NCBI RefSeq assembly: GCF_024722015.1
Contig: NZ_JANQBD010000021.1
Coordinates: forward strand, 106,105-170,104
Length of the DNA stretch: 64,000 nucleotides
Direction of reading: 5' to 3'
Origin: Paenibacillus radicis (ex Xue et al. 2023)
GTDB taxonomy: Bacteria; Bacillota; Bacilli; Paenibacillales; NBRC-103111
Below the pieces are notes generated by a model. The model ran no database searches, had not been told where the DNA came from, and saw nothing but the letters and a program-made list of their open reading frames with translations. The position numbers and the translations under genes were made by a program. Positions 15,869-25,200 of the stretch are shown here, piece after piece (position 1 is the stretch's first letter; each line of letters starts with the position of its first letter).

Positions 15869-16462
15869 ATGGGTGAGGACAAGAAAGAAGGCATTATAGA
15901 AGCCGCGTTAAAGCTCTTCGAGGAGCAAGGATATCATACTACCAAGGTATCGGATATTGTACGTGTAGCAGGTGTTGCCCAGGGGACCTTTTATTTGTAT
16001 TTCAAGAGTAAAGAGGATTTGTTCCGCAGCATTGCCGAGTCATGTCTGGATGAAATCGCTGTAACCATTAAACAAAACTGCACAGGGAACGTCAAGGATG
16101 AGGCATTTTACCGAATGATGCAAGATACGCTTCGTGTGTATTATCATAATAAAAGCATTTTGAAAATTTTGAAGCAGCACGGGTCGGCTTCCTCAGAAAT
16201 TGGGGATATTTCGGATGCTTTTTACCGGAGGATTATGCTGGTCATTAAGCAATCGTTAATGGAATGGGGTGCTTTTCCAAACTATTCAGAGCAGCAGCTG
16301 GAGGTTATGGCCTTTTCGAAAATAGGGATGGTCGAGATGGTTGCTTATCAATATTTTATTATCCAGAAGTATGATGAAACGCATATTGAATCGTTAGCAC
16401 AAATTCTCACAGGTATAAATGCGCCATGTGAGTTGGGGCCAATGGATGCAGGTGGCGAATGA
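15869..16462 (+). CDS. TetR-family transcriptional repressor
   Basis: A 197-residue TetR-type regulator. The helix-turn-helix occupies residues 8-52 (GIIEAALKLFEEQGYHTTKV, SDIVRVAGVAQGTFYLYFKSKEDLF); the variable C-terminal domain should bind an effector. Its stop codon overlaps the start of the RND pump gene (ATGA at 16459-16462). Together with the palindrome upstream, this indicates an autoregulated repressor of the pump. Confidence 0.92.
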   Translation: MGEDKKEGIIEAALKLFEEQGYHTTKVSDIVRVAGVAQGTFYLYFKSKEDLFRSIAESCLDEIAVTIKQNCTGNVKDEAFYRMMQDTLRVYYHNKSILKILKQHGSASSEIGDISDAFYRRIMLVIKQSLMEWGAFPNYSEQQLEVMAFSKIGMVEMVAYQYFIIQKYDETHIESLAQILTGINAPCELGPMDAGGE

Positions 16463-19400
16463 TTGCTAAATTGCTAAAGTACCGTAAAGTGACGCTCCTG
16501 TTCTTTTGCATGGCTATGCTTCTGGGAATTGTCAATGTACTTACGCTGAAGCAAAGGGAAAATCCGGAAATTGATGTGACCGTGGCGCTTGTCAAGACGA
16601 TTTATCCGGGTGCTTCGCCTGAGAAGGTAGAACAGTTGGTTACGCGTCCGCTGGAAAAAAAGATTAAGGAAATGAGCGACATTTCCATTATGAGCTCGAC
16701 CTCCATGGCTAATGTTTCGGTCATCAATGTGGAGATCAAGCCGGATACGGACATTAAACGAACCTGGGATACTTTGAGGCAAAAGGTACAATCCGCGGAG
16801 AGCGAGCTTCCTGCTGAGGCGGAAAAGCCTGTCGTCAACGACGATATGAGCAAGATTGCGGAGCAAATACTTCACTTTGTCGTAGATAAGAAGGAGCAGC
16901 TGGAGCCTCTGAGGCCAATGATGGAAATTTGGAAAACTCAGCTTAGTGCGGTTCCTGGGGTTAGCGATGTAGATATCATTGGTCTCCCTGAGCAGGAAGT
17001 AGCCGTTATTCTCGATACAGATAAGCTGGATACGTTCAAGCTGCCTTGGGGGATTGTTGCCCAATCGCTCATGACCAAGCATGATCGGGTTCCTTTGGGA
17101 ACGGTAGAAAAAGGCGCTAAATCCTTCTACGTCGATATGTCCGGGGAATGGAAGACGGCTGAGCATATTGCCAATACGGAGCTTCTGGGGCTTCCGGCAG
17201 GCAGTGCTTTAAAAATCCGGGATGTTGCGAATGTGAAGCTGCGTCCCAAGGAATCGGAAGTCAGTATTTTTCATAACGGCAAACCGACGCTTGATTTAGT
17301 TATTAATGCGAAAAAAGGAGCCGATATTCCAGCACTGCAGCATTTGATTGATGTGAAGGCCTCTGAGCTGCGCAAGCAGCTTCCGAATGAGGTGCAGATG
17401 GAATCCTTGTTCTCACAGAAGGAAAGCCTTGATCACTTATTTAAGGAGCTGGGGCGAGAGTTATTGATTGGTATTGCTGCCGTTATTCTTGTCTGCTCCA
17501 TGGGGCTCACCTTTGGAACTTCCTGGATTGTAGCGCTGGCGATTCCTATTTCTATCACAGTAGGTTTTATTCCGGTAGAGCTGATGGGGATAGATCTTAA
17601 CCAGATTACGGTTGTTGCGATTGTTATTGTGCTTGGCATATTAGTGGATGATGCGATTGTTGTAAATGACAATATTCAACGGCGCTTGCAGCTAGGCGAT
17701 TCACCTGCAGTAGCATCACTAGAAGGCAGTCGGGATGTAGCCATATCTATACTTACAGCTACCATTGCTACTGCGGCAGCCTTTCTGCCGCTGTTCTTCT
17801 TAAAAGGCAATATTGGCAGCTTTATTCGACCCTTGCCTGTTGTTATATCGCTAACCTTGGCTGCTTCAATGGCGATGTCCTTGACGATCATCCCCATCTT
17901 CCGCCAATGGGCAGGTGAACGCGCGCTTCGCAAAAAAAAGCCAGGGCTTTCAGCCTCCTCTGAAATGAGGCTCCATGAGAGCGATGTACAAGGTGCATCA
18001 ATGACACCTGGACTGCTGGGCAAACCGATCCAACGTTTGAGTGTGTTTTACGGCAAGCAAATACATCGCTTCCTCAAACGCCCGCTCTTGACGGGCACAG
18101 CAGCCTTATTGATTGGAACTAGCAGCTTCGGCTTGCTTCCCTTGCTAGGCGTACAGTATTTCCCGCCTGCGGAGAAAGCTGAGATGCTGATTGATTTCAA
18201 GCTTCCGACGGGCCGTACTCTCGCCGAAACGGAATATACGCTGCAAAAAGCAGCCGATTGGATGCAGCAGCAGCCTGGCGTTGTGTTCGTATCGAGCTAT
18301 TCGGGCAGAACTACGCCACGTTTCTACTATTCCGAATCAGATCGGACAGGGACAGAGATTGGCCAGTTGTTCGTCAAAACGGACCCCAAGGTGATACATA
18401 CTCAGAAGGTAATAAGCACCTGGAGACAGGAGCTAAAAAAGCTTTTTCCGGAGGATGTAGAAATAACGCCACGGGAGCTTGAGCAGGGACCTCCGGTTGG
18501 AGCACCGATTGCTATTCGTATTAGTGGTGGCGATCTGCTCCAGTTAAGACAGCTGTCCCATGATGTTCAAGACATTCTCAAGGGAATTCCAGGGACAATC
18601 AGCGTTTCGGATGATGTGGGAACAGATATGAACACGTTCCAATTGCTGCCGGATCCCGCCAAGCTTCAGCTTTATGGAGTTAGCGAGAAGGATCTGTCAC
18701 AAACGATACGCATCGCAACAGAGGGGCTGACGGTTACTACGATGCAAAAAGAAGAGGATCTGCTTGATGTAACTCTTTATGCAAAAGAACATAGTGCCGA
18801 CCCTCAGGAAACGATGAAAAAAATGTACGTCCCTATGCAAAAAGGCGGTACCGTATCTGTACGCGAGCTTGGTGATATCCGCAGCGGTCAAATGATTAAA
18901 TCTATTCATCACCGCAATCAGACACGAACGATTATTGTCAGAAGCTACACGGAGAATCGTCTTCCAGACGATGTCGTAAAGGAAGTAAAAGAACAAATGA
19001 GCCGCTACCCGATACCGGTTGGATATACGGTGGAATATGGCGGAGAGAATGAAGAAAGAAACGATGCGTTTGCCGCTATCGGAAAGCTATCCATCATTGT
19101 TGTTTTGTTAATTTATATTTTAATGGTTATGCAATTTTATTGCTTGTCCATACCTCTCTTGATTCTCTCTACCGTTTATTTGGCCGCTGGTGGAGCCGTA
19201 ATCGGCTTGTATCTGACAAATTCTCCTATCGGCTTTATGGCATTGATGGGATTAGTCAGCTTGGCTGGGATTGTGGTAAGGAACGGCATCATATTAATCG
19301 AGTTTATTGAGCAGGCAAGAAAACGCGGATTAGCCTTGCATGAAGCAGTTGCTGAGGCGGGTAAAGCGAGACTGCGGCCTATCCTGCTTACGATGGCTAC

Positions 19401-19593
19401 AGCGATAGGCGGATTATTGCCGATGACAATTATGGGCGGAAATTTATGGAGACCTATGGGAATTACGATCATATCAGGGTTAATTTATTCAACCTTACTT
19501 ACCTTGATTGTTGTTCCTTCGCTATTCGTAATCCTTGAAACGTGGAGGGAAAAGCGGGCGGCCAAACGAGGAGAGACCGCAGTTCACGGTTAG
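16459..19593 (+). CDS. RND-family efflux transporter (AcrB/SwrC-like)
   Basis: A 1044-residue RND pump of normal length. It has TM1, a large loop domain with NPEIDVTVALVKTIYPGASPEKVEQLVT, a membrane block with GILVDDAIVVNDNI carrying the two proton-relay aspartates, a second loop domain, and the C-terminal membrane block with SLAGIVVRNGIILIEFI. Gram-positive members such as SwrC export surfactants and other amphiphiles. No membrane fusion protein gene is adjacent, so partners, if any, are encoded elsewhere. The start overlaps the TetR stop. Confidence 0.93.
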   Translation: MIAKLLKYRKVTLLFFCMAMLLGIVNVLTLKQRENPEIDVTVALVKTIYPGASPEKVEQLVTRPLEKKIKEMSDISIMSSTSMANVSVINVEIKPDTDIKRTWDTLRQKVQSAESELPAEAEKPVVNDDMSKIAEQILHFVVDKKEQLEPLRPMMEIWKTQLSAVPGVSDVDIIGLPEQEVAVILDTDKLDTFKLPWGIVAQSLMTKHDRVPLGTVEKGAKSFYVDMSGEWKTAEHIANTELLGLPAGSALKIRDVANVKLRPKESEVSIFHNGKPTLDLVINAKKGADIPALQHLIDVKASELRKQLPNEVQMESLFSQKESLDHLFKELGRELLIGIAAVILVCSMGLTFGTSWIVALAIPISITVGFIPVELMGIDLNQITVVAIVIVLGILVDDAIVVNDNIQRRLQLGDSPAVASLEGSRDVAISILTATIATAAAFLPLFFLKGNIGSFIRPLPVVISLTLAASMAMSLTIIPIFRQWAGERALRKKKPGLSASSEMRLHESDVQGASMTPGLLGKPIQRLSVFYGKQIHRFLKRPLLTGTAALLIGTSSFGLLPLLGVQYFPPAEKAEMLIDFKLPTGRTLAETEYTLQKAADWMQQQPGVVFVSSYSGRTTPRFYYSESDRTGTEIGQLFVKTDPKVIHTQKVISTWRQELKKLFPEDVEITPRELEQGPPVGAPIAIRISGGDLLQLRQLSHDVQDILKGIPGTISVSDDVGTDMNTFQLLPDPAKLQLYGVSEKDLSQTIRIATEGLTVTTMQKEEDLLDVTLYAKEHSADPQETMKKMYVPMQKGGTVSVRELGDIRSGQMIKSIHHRNQTRTIIVRSYTENRLPDDVVKEVKEQMSRYPIPVGYTVEYGGENEERNDAFAAIGKLSIIVVLLIYILMVMQFYCLSIPLLILSTVYLAAGGAVIGLYLTNSPIGFMALMGLVSLAGIVVRNGIILIEFIEQARKRGLALHEAVAEAGKARLRPILLTMATAIGGLLPMTIMGGNLWRPMGITIISGLIYSTLLTLIVVPSLFVILETWREKRAAKRGETAVHG

Positions 19594-19714
19594 TCCACAA
19601 TTGGAGGGGATTGTCTTGAAAAATATGAGCAAATCCCCTTCCATAATTTGCTTAGATGGCGCTTTATCGGGTATACTGAACGTAAAATGTGTTTTTAGAG
19701 ACGGAGGGTTCCCA

Positions 19715-20131
19715 TTGCATAACTTGTTCGTTTATTTACATGTACTATCAGCTATTTTAATGGGTGTGTATCTGATGTTTCCTTTCTTGTCCATGCGCAT
19801 CGAGGCATTGTCAGGAGCTGCACAGGTAGGATTCTTGAACGTCTTGTACGCAACTAACCGTTCAGGACAGTTGGCTCTTGTCATCGCACTGCTTTCGGGG
19901 GGATACCTGGTAAGCAAGAGCGGTTTCTCGGTGGCTTGGATGATTATAGCCGTTGTTCTGTTCTTGGCGCTTGGCGGATTGACCGGAGTGCTTGGGAGTG
20001 CGATGCGCAAAGCATTGGCTGATGACAATGGCTCCAGTGTTAAGGCTCATATAGGCAAAATCAAGAAAATAAGCGTCATCTCTGGCGTGATTTTCTTCTT
20101 GCTTGTAACGATGATGAAGTTCCCTTTTTAA
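19715..20131 (+). CDS. Small four-helix membrane protein, function unknown
   Basis: A 138-residue protein from TTG 19715, 6 nt after GGAGGG, beginning MHNLFVYLHVLSAILMGVYL. Four membrane segments are visible. An alternative TTG at 19616, also behind a GGAGGGG site, would add 33 residues that look unlike a protein N-terminus. It resembles small DUF2269-type membrane proteins only in general layout (a YLHVLSAI start). Position suggests it belongs to the tetR-RND operon. Confidence 0.7.
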   Translation: MHNLFVYLHVLSAILMGVYLMFPFLSMRIEALSGAAQVGFLNVLYATNRSGQLALVIALLSGGYLVSKSGFSVAWMIIAVVLFLALGGLTGVLGSAMRKALADDNGSSVKAHIGKIKKISVISGVIFFLLVTMMKFPF

Positions 20132-20161
20132 GCTGCGATTCAAGCAGCAGATGTTTTTTTA
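20132..20161 (+). terminator. Weak terminator-like hairpin
   Basis: GCTGC-GATTCAA-GCAGC at 20132-20148 is followed, after AGATG, by seven T residues. The gap between stem and T-tract weakens the call. Confidence 0.35.
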
Positions 20162-20190
20162 CATAATGAATGGATACAGGAATTAGAGCT

Positions 20191-20237
20191 AGGGGATGTC
20201 CTTGAGTAGCATTAGCTACTTTTAGGACATCCCCTTT
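20191..20237. terminator. Strong bidirectional hairpin
   Basis: The 20-nt arm at 20191-20210 pairs with 20215-20235 around ATTA with a single bulge region. CTTT follows on the + strand, and the other side is A/T-poor. It probably ends the RND operon transcript. Confidence 0.6.
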
Positions 20238-20425
20238 ACTGTCCAAAAATGGACTTTATAAGGGATCAGCCAGCATTGTTTCACAGCTTGCTTCAGCATC
20301 TCGTCGGCATATTCCGCTACCTCTGCCATCTCGGCTAGATCTTGTTCGCTGTATTTGCGAACTTTTTCTTTTTCTAATTCCTCAATATCGGTTAATCGTA
20401 TGAGAGTTCGGGGGTTGTCCAGCAC
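20222..20425 (-). CDS. Doubtful 67-residue ORF
   Basis: A minus-strand frame from GTG 20425 encodes a charged protein beginning MLDNPRTLIRL, with a helical middle (SEQDLAEMAEVAEYADEML). It has no clear ribosome site, and its 3' end runs into the hairpin at 20191-20237. I do not recognise a family. The composition is protein-like, so it may be a real small gene or a truncated relic. Confidence 0.3.
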   Translation of the reverse strand: MLDNPRTLIRLTDIEELEKEKVRKYSEQDLAEMAEVAEYADEMLKQAVKQCWLIPYKVHFWTVKGMS

Positions 20426-20497
20426 TCAACCACATGAAAGAAAGGAATAGATGGAAATCCTCCCGCTAATCCAGCCTGGATTTCGTTTGCAATCAAT

Positions 20498-20581
20498 ATA
20501 ACTGGAAAAACTCCTTCTAATATGGGTGATATGGATAATATCAGCCATATAAGGTAGAATTAGCATGAGAAATTCCAGTTA
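20498..20581 (+). repeat. TAACTGGAAAA-type dispersed repeat, copy 1
   Basis: The element begins ATAACTGGAAAA and ends TTCCAGTTA, so its ends are imperfect inverted repeats. Its first ~40 bases match 27317-27357 at most positions (GGAAAA-CTCC-TCTAA-AT-GGT-ATAT-GGAT). Its last part (AGAATTAGC, then TTCCAGTTA) matches the end of the copy at 27317-27452. Confidence 0.65.
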
Positions 20582-20670
20582 AAGGGCTAGAAACGCTATT
20601 TTCGGAGCAATTAACGTGACATTTTCCTGCTATTTGCGTGGGCGTGCTAAGTTGCTTTGCAATGCTGTAA

Positions 20671-20775
20671 CCGAACCCGGAAGCCGAACTCGAATTCGAA
20701 CCCGAACCCCCCGAACCCCGAACTCCGAAGCCCGAAGCCCGAAGCCCGAAGCCCGAAGCCCGACCCCCGACCCCC
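20671..20775 (+). repeat. Degenerate GAAC/GAAG heptanucleotide tandem repeat
   Basis: About 105 bp built only of CCGAA-type units. The last part holds about five perfect CCCGAAG heptads (20724-20758), then two CGACCCC units. The composition is C/G/A-rich on the + strand and unlike the flanking DNA. It abuts the sulfatase remnant. Heptads in a non-coding place suggest replication slippage. Confidence 0.85.
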
Positions 20776-21098
20776 ATGGTTGCAGATAAGCAGTGGAAAT
20801 ATGTATATCATACGTATGTAGGAGTTGAGGAGCTATTCGATTTGGCGGCAGACCCGGATGAGCTGACGGAACCTTGTTCAGTATAGCGGAGCCGGAGTCA
20901 GAGGCTGCCAAGCTGCAGCGTAATATGCGTCAATATTTGGTTGAGTGGTGCATGATCAATGGTGATCACACCATGCTCAATCAGGGTGACCTGCTAAGGG
21001 GCGAACGCGATCGGGAACCGAGTTCTGCCACGGTAGCCCAACATCCAAAATCCGCAGGAAAAGGTGTTCTTGGTCATTTTGGCAGAAGGTTTGTGTAA
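20776..21098 (+). pseudogene. 3' remnant of a sulfatase gene, frameshifted
   Basis: Frame 20776-20886 encodes DKQWKYVYHTYVGVEELFDL and then AADPDELTEP, the C-terminal sulfatase pattern (W+Y, then ELFDL..DP.E). It stops at TAG 20884. The coding signal continues in another frame from about 20874: AEPESEAAKLQRNMRQYLVEW to GHFGRRFV, stop at 21098. All N-terminal sulfatase sequence, including the CxPSR motif, is missing; the heptad repeat lies where it should be. An intact sulfatase is encoded at 56761. Confidence 0.75.
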
Positions 21099-21142
21099 TT
21101 ATTGTGATTGGATAAACTAATAAGGTAAGTAAGCAGAGAAAG

Positions 21143-21184
21143 CAGCTCAAAGGCCCGTGAATCGTGCCGGTGAGCTGTTTTTTT
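21143..21184 (+). terminator. Terminator behind the sulfatase remnant
   Basis: CAGCTCA (21143-21149) pairs with TGAGCTG (21171-21177), with further inner GGC/GCC pairing, then TTTTTTT. It also lies at the end of the convergent AraC gene. Confidence 0.75.
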
Positions 21185-21192
21185 CTACTACT

Positions 21193-22083
21193 TCATTCCC
21201 TTTGTGAATTGCGATACTGAATGGGGGTAATATTCATGATTTTTTTGAAAACCGTGCAAAAGTGGGAAGTATTGGGCATCCCAACCCTGTTGCCGATTTC
21301 CTTGAGAGGATATGTAGTGGTTCTAAGCAAAAGGCAAGCTTCACGGATACGACGGTTAGTCAGTGAAGTAGAGAAGCTGATGCCGGTCGTTTTACGGAAC
21401 AACGAAGATAGATGATACATGGACAGATACAACTGCTGGGCTAGCTCCCCTATGGTCAAATCATCCATAAATCGTTCCTCGATGGCTTGCATAATTTTTT
21501 CAACATGATGAGGAAGAACGACTGTTCCCTGCTGTCCGGCAGGGGATATATCCAGTTCACGATATGCAATTTGCAATTGATTCAAAAATGAAATAATAAA
21601 CAGCACAAAAGATTCGATGCGTTTTTCCGATAAAGGAGGAATCTCTTGTTGGTCCATTTCTTGCTGTAGTTGTCCGAACGAACGGCATAATTCCTCTAGA
21701 ATGTTATACTCCTTCATAGGCCCGATAACGTGAGTTGCCGATTGGGAATCAAGAAAGAGCCTTACAAATGAACGTAACTGCGGAAAGGAATGAAGATAAG
21801 TTTCCAGTACGGAATAATCAAATAAGATTAAGGTACGGGTAAAAGGAACTTGGGGATCCATAATCACACGATGAAGCTGAAACGGATGGAAGATCAGCAG
21901 AGTACCTGGTTCAACGTCATAAATGTCACCTTCAAGAAAAACGCGGCCCTTGCCTGCATGAACGAACATAATCTCCATACTTTGGTGTGCGTGGAAAATC
22001 TGAGTAGGACCAATGGATTCTTTTGAATAATGGTAAAAATAAGGTTTGAAATGCAAGAAATGATTGATCGACAAACGATTCAT
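21193..22083 (-). CDS. AraC-family transcriptional regulator
   Basis: A 296-residue regulator with an N-terminal cupin-like ligand domain (residues 1-170, with HAHQSMEIMFVHAGKGRVFLEG and FHPFQLHRV) and a C-terminal pair of AraC helix-turn-helix motifs (about 195-293, with DDLTIGELAQQLYLSMYHLS and GNRVGMPNTSHFCTVFKK). It is divergent from the SLH-anchored polysaccharide lyase gene 131 bp away and is its probable activator, most likely responding to a sugar. Confidence 0.92.
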   Translation of the reverse strand: MNRLSINHFLHFKPYFYHYSKESIGPTQIFHAHQSMEIMFVHAGKGRVFLEGDIYDVEPGTLLIFHPFQLHRVIMDPQVPFTRTLILFDYSVLETYLHSFPQLRSFVRLFLDSQSATHVIGPMKEYNILEELCRSFGQLQQEMDQQEIPPLSEKRIESFVLFIISFLNQLQIAYRELDISPAGQQGTVVLPHHVEKIMQAIEERFMDDLTIGELAQQLYLSMYHLSSLFRKTTGISFSTSLTNRRIREACLLLRTTTYPLKEIGNRVGMPNTSHFCTVFKKIMNITPIQYRNSQRE

Positions 22084-22265
22084 GATGTATGTGTCCCTTC
22101 CTGATTCCAGGTTTCCAATTCATTCAGTTACAGTTAAGTTCCATATAAAAAACCATTTTCCTTCTGAATACCGCAAAATTACGAAATGATTCCGCAAATA
22201 AATACAATTAGAATTTGTTAAGATTATTTTTGAAAGCGTTTTATAATAAAAAGGGGTTGATATCA

Positions 22266-25200
22266 GTGAATGTACTACGACGATTTAAAAGTAAAATAAG
22301 TGGCCTTCTTTCCATTTTATTGGTATTGTCTGTACTTGGACAAGCTGGAGGCTTGTTTGTTTCGACTGCTAATGCGGCTTCGGACAATTTAGTGCTAGGG
22401 GCGAAGTTGGCCGGTTATAGTACTCAGGCAACAGCTGGAGTTGCTTCAAATGTATACGATGGCTTGATCTCGACGTATTGGCAGCCTAATTCTTCAGAGC
22501 GTGAACCAACCGGTAATGGGGCTTGGTTTGCTCTTAATTTAGGAGCTGTAAAATCATTTAATAAAGCCGTTTTCCAAATGGCTTTAAGTAATGGTGTGAG
22601 TAAAGTCAGGATTGAGTATTCGAATAATAACACTTCCTGGATCAAAGCTTACGAAGATACGGTAACGAATAAGGGTACTTCAGCTAGGACGGAATTGGTG
22701 AAATTAAATAATACTGTGACTGCGCAATATGTAAGAGTAACGTTCTTGTTTAGCGCGCAATCTCCAAATTTTCAATTAAGCGAATTTGAGCTATACAATG
22801 AGGGAGGTCCAACCGAGCCTGCCCCAGTTACTTCAGCATTCGTATCCAAAGCAAACGGTACAGCAACGATCCAATGGACGGATCCTGTCCTTAGCGCAGT
22901 TTATTTGGACTTCGATAAGGTTAAGGTCTATGACCTATCGGACGGAAGCAGGTCTGTCCTTGTTAACAAGGGACAGCAATCCGCAACATTTACGAATTTG
23001 AATGCTAATCAGGCATACAATTTCGCTATTCAAACCGTAACAACCGATAGTAAGAACAGCTCCAATGTAGTTGTATCCGTTAAGCCGGATATGTACCCGA
23101 ACACCCAATTATTTAATTCGGGCCAGCTGAAAGCGGTTAAAAATAAGGTAATGACTCCCGGCAATACCGATTATTCGGCAGCTGTAAATCAATTGATTAT
23201 GGACGCAGAGGTAGCAATGACCAATGGTCCCTATTCGGTCATGTACAAGACGGGGACCCCTCCTAATCCGAACGGTGATAAACATGATTATTGGAGCGCG
23301 GCGCCTTACTGGTGGCCGGATTTAACCAAGCCTGATGGATTGCCGTATATAAACAAAGATGGGGAGACCAATCCGGAAGGGCTCACGGATAAATATGACA
23401 AGCAAAGCTTCACCTTGCTGCGAACAACGGTTTCTACGCTTTCTCTTGCTTATTATTATACTAATGACAGCAAATACGCTGAACGTGCGGCCCTGCTGCT
23501 AAAAACATGGTTTATCGACCCGAATACGAAAATGAATCCGAATATGAATTATGCCCAAGGCGTAGGAGGGGCTGAGAACGGAAGAAAGGAAGGCGTACTG
23601 GAATCCGATAAGCTGTTTGAAATTATTGATGCTATTGAGCTTATTTCGAATTCAGCCAGTTGGACAAGTTCGGATACGCTAAGTTTCAAAAGCTGGTTAA
23701 TGCAATACGTTGAATGGTTACAAACAAGTCCGCTCGCACAAGCAGAAAAAGCGACGATAAATAATCACGGCACATGGTATGATGCGCAATTCGTCAACTA
23801 TTTGATGTATTTAGGCAAACGAGATGATGCCAAAACTTACTTGCAAACGACGGCAATCCCTCGCATTTCAGCCCAAATCATGGATGATGGGACGATGCCG
23901 GAGGAATTGAGAAGAACGCGTCCGTTTCATTATTTTTTATTTAATTTAATTCCTTTCTCCATGTTGTCGATTTTGGGTGATCAAGTCGGCGTTGATCTTT
24001 GGAATTCCGAAGATGGCATCCGCAATGCATATGGTTTTATAGCGCCTTATATTATTGATTTTTCACAATGGCCTTATGATGAGCTCCGTGATGAAGATGA
24101 AAGTGCCTTTGCAAGATATTTACGGGAAGCTGCCGTTAAGTATGGAGACGATAAGCTATGGAGTGCGGCAGAAATAATGCTCGGGGCACAAATAAATACA
24201 CATCGCGTAAATTTGATTGCTCCTGGTAACATGGGTCCCGCTCCGCGTAAAGAATTGGTTACATTCAGTTTTCAAGGTCTGTATGTGCCTGTTACGGGAA
24301 CGATCCATAACGATGAAATCACACTGGATGTGCCTAATGGAACCGATGTAAGAGGTTTGGTTGCTACTTTTAAAACCTCCGGCCAAAGCGTCAAAGTCGG
24401 TTCCATAGTGCAGGAAAGCGGCCTTACGGCGAATGATTTCACAAATCCGGTTGTTTATACAGTGTTATCGCCATCGGGTACAAGCAGGAGCTATACAATC
24501 AAAGTGAATGTTTTACCGAACAGACTGCCGGTTACCATCTATGAAACAGGATTCAGTGATTACAGAAACGATCCAAGCATAGATATAGACCTGTTAAAAG
24601 ATAGCAGTAAAACTTTGTTCGACTTGATAAAGCCAATGCCTCAAGCTGTATCTGAGATGAAACCACTCACATGGTACAGCGGGTTTAATGACAATGGCAC
24701 GATAAAATCTACGGCACGTATTTTTATCAAGGACGGCAATTCCCAGCATACGAGATCCATGCCAGCGGCCTTAAGGCTGTTAAAGGATACGGTTTACGGT
24801 TCTACCGTGACAATACCGATAAGCTTGAACAATTATAAAAATATTTCAGGCTCTTTCGCGGCAAGGACTCAAGATCAAACGGTAACTTATAATCTGTATT
24901 CCGAATGGTCAATAGACGGCGGAGCTACTTGGAACGTTGCAAATAAACTAACCCGTGACAGCAGTCACACCAAGCTGACGGATACTTACGGCAATTATCC
25001 GTTTACATTTTCAATTAACGATGCCAGAGCTGATGGCAATCCTAACTTTTTATTCAGACTAAGATTGGATAAAAGCAGTAGTGGTTACATGAACATTGAC
25101 GATTTCAAATTAACAGGTGAACCTCTTTTCGATTTGAATCAAAAGGGACTTACTGAGTTCAGCTTCAAAGGTTTGAATCCGGAAGTTAACGGAACGATCG

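Noticed and set aside
16474..17166. Minus-strand frame of 230 codons inside the RND pump gene
   Set aside because: Shadow of the pump N-terminal region.
19535..19714. Longer N-terminus for the small membrane protein
   Set aside because: The frame runs back into the pump gene. A TTG at 19715 with GGAGGG gives a natural membrane-protein start.
20671..20775. Possible CRISPR array
   Set aside because: The units are 7-bp head-to-tail repeats without spacers, and no cas genes are nearby.
20541..20777. Minus-strand Gly/Ser-rich frame of 78 codons
   Set aside because: It is only the translation of the CCCGAAG tandem repeat plus flanking repeat DNA and has no ribosome site.
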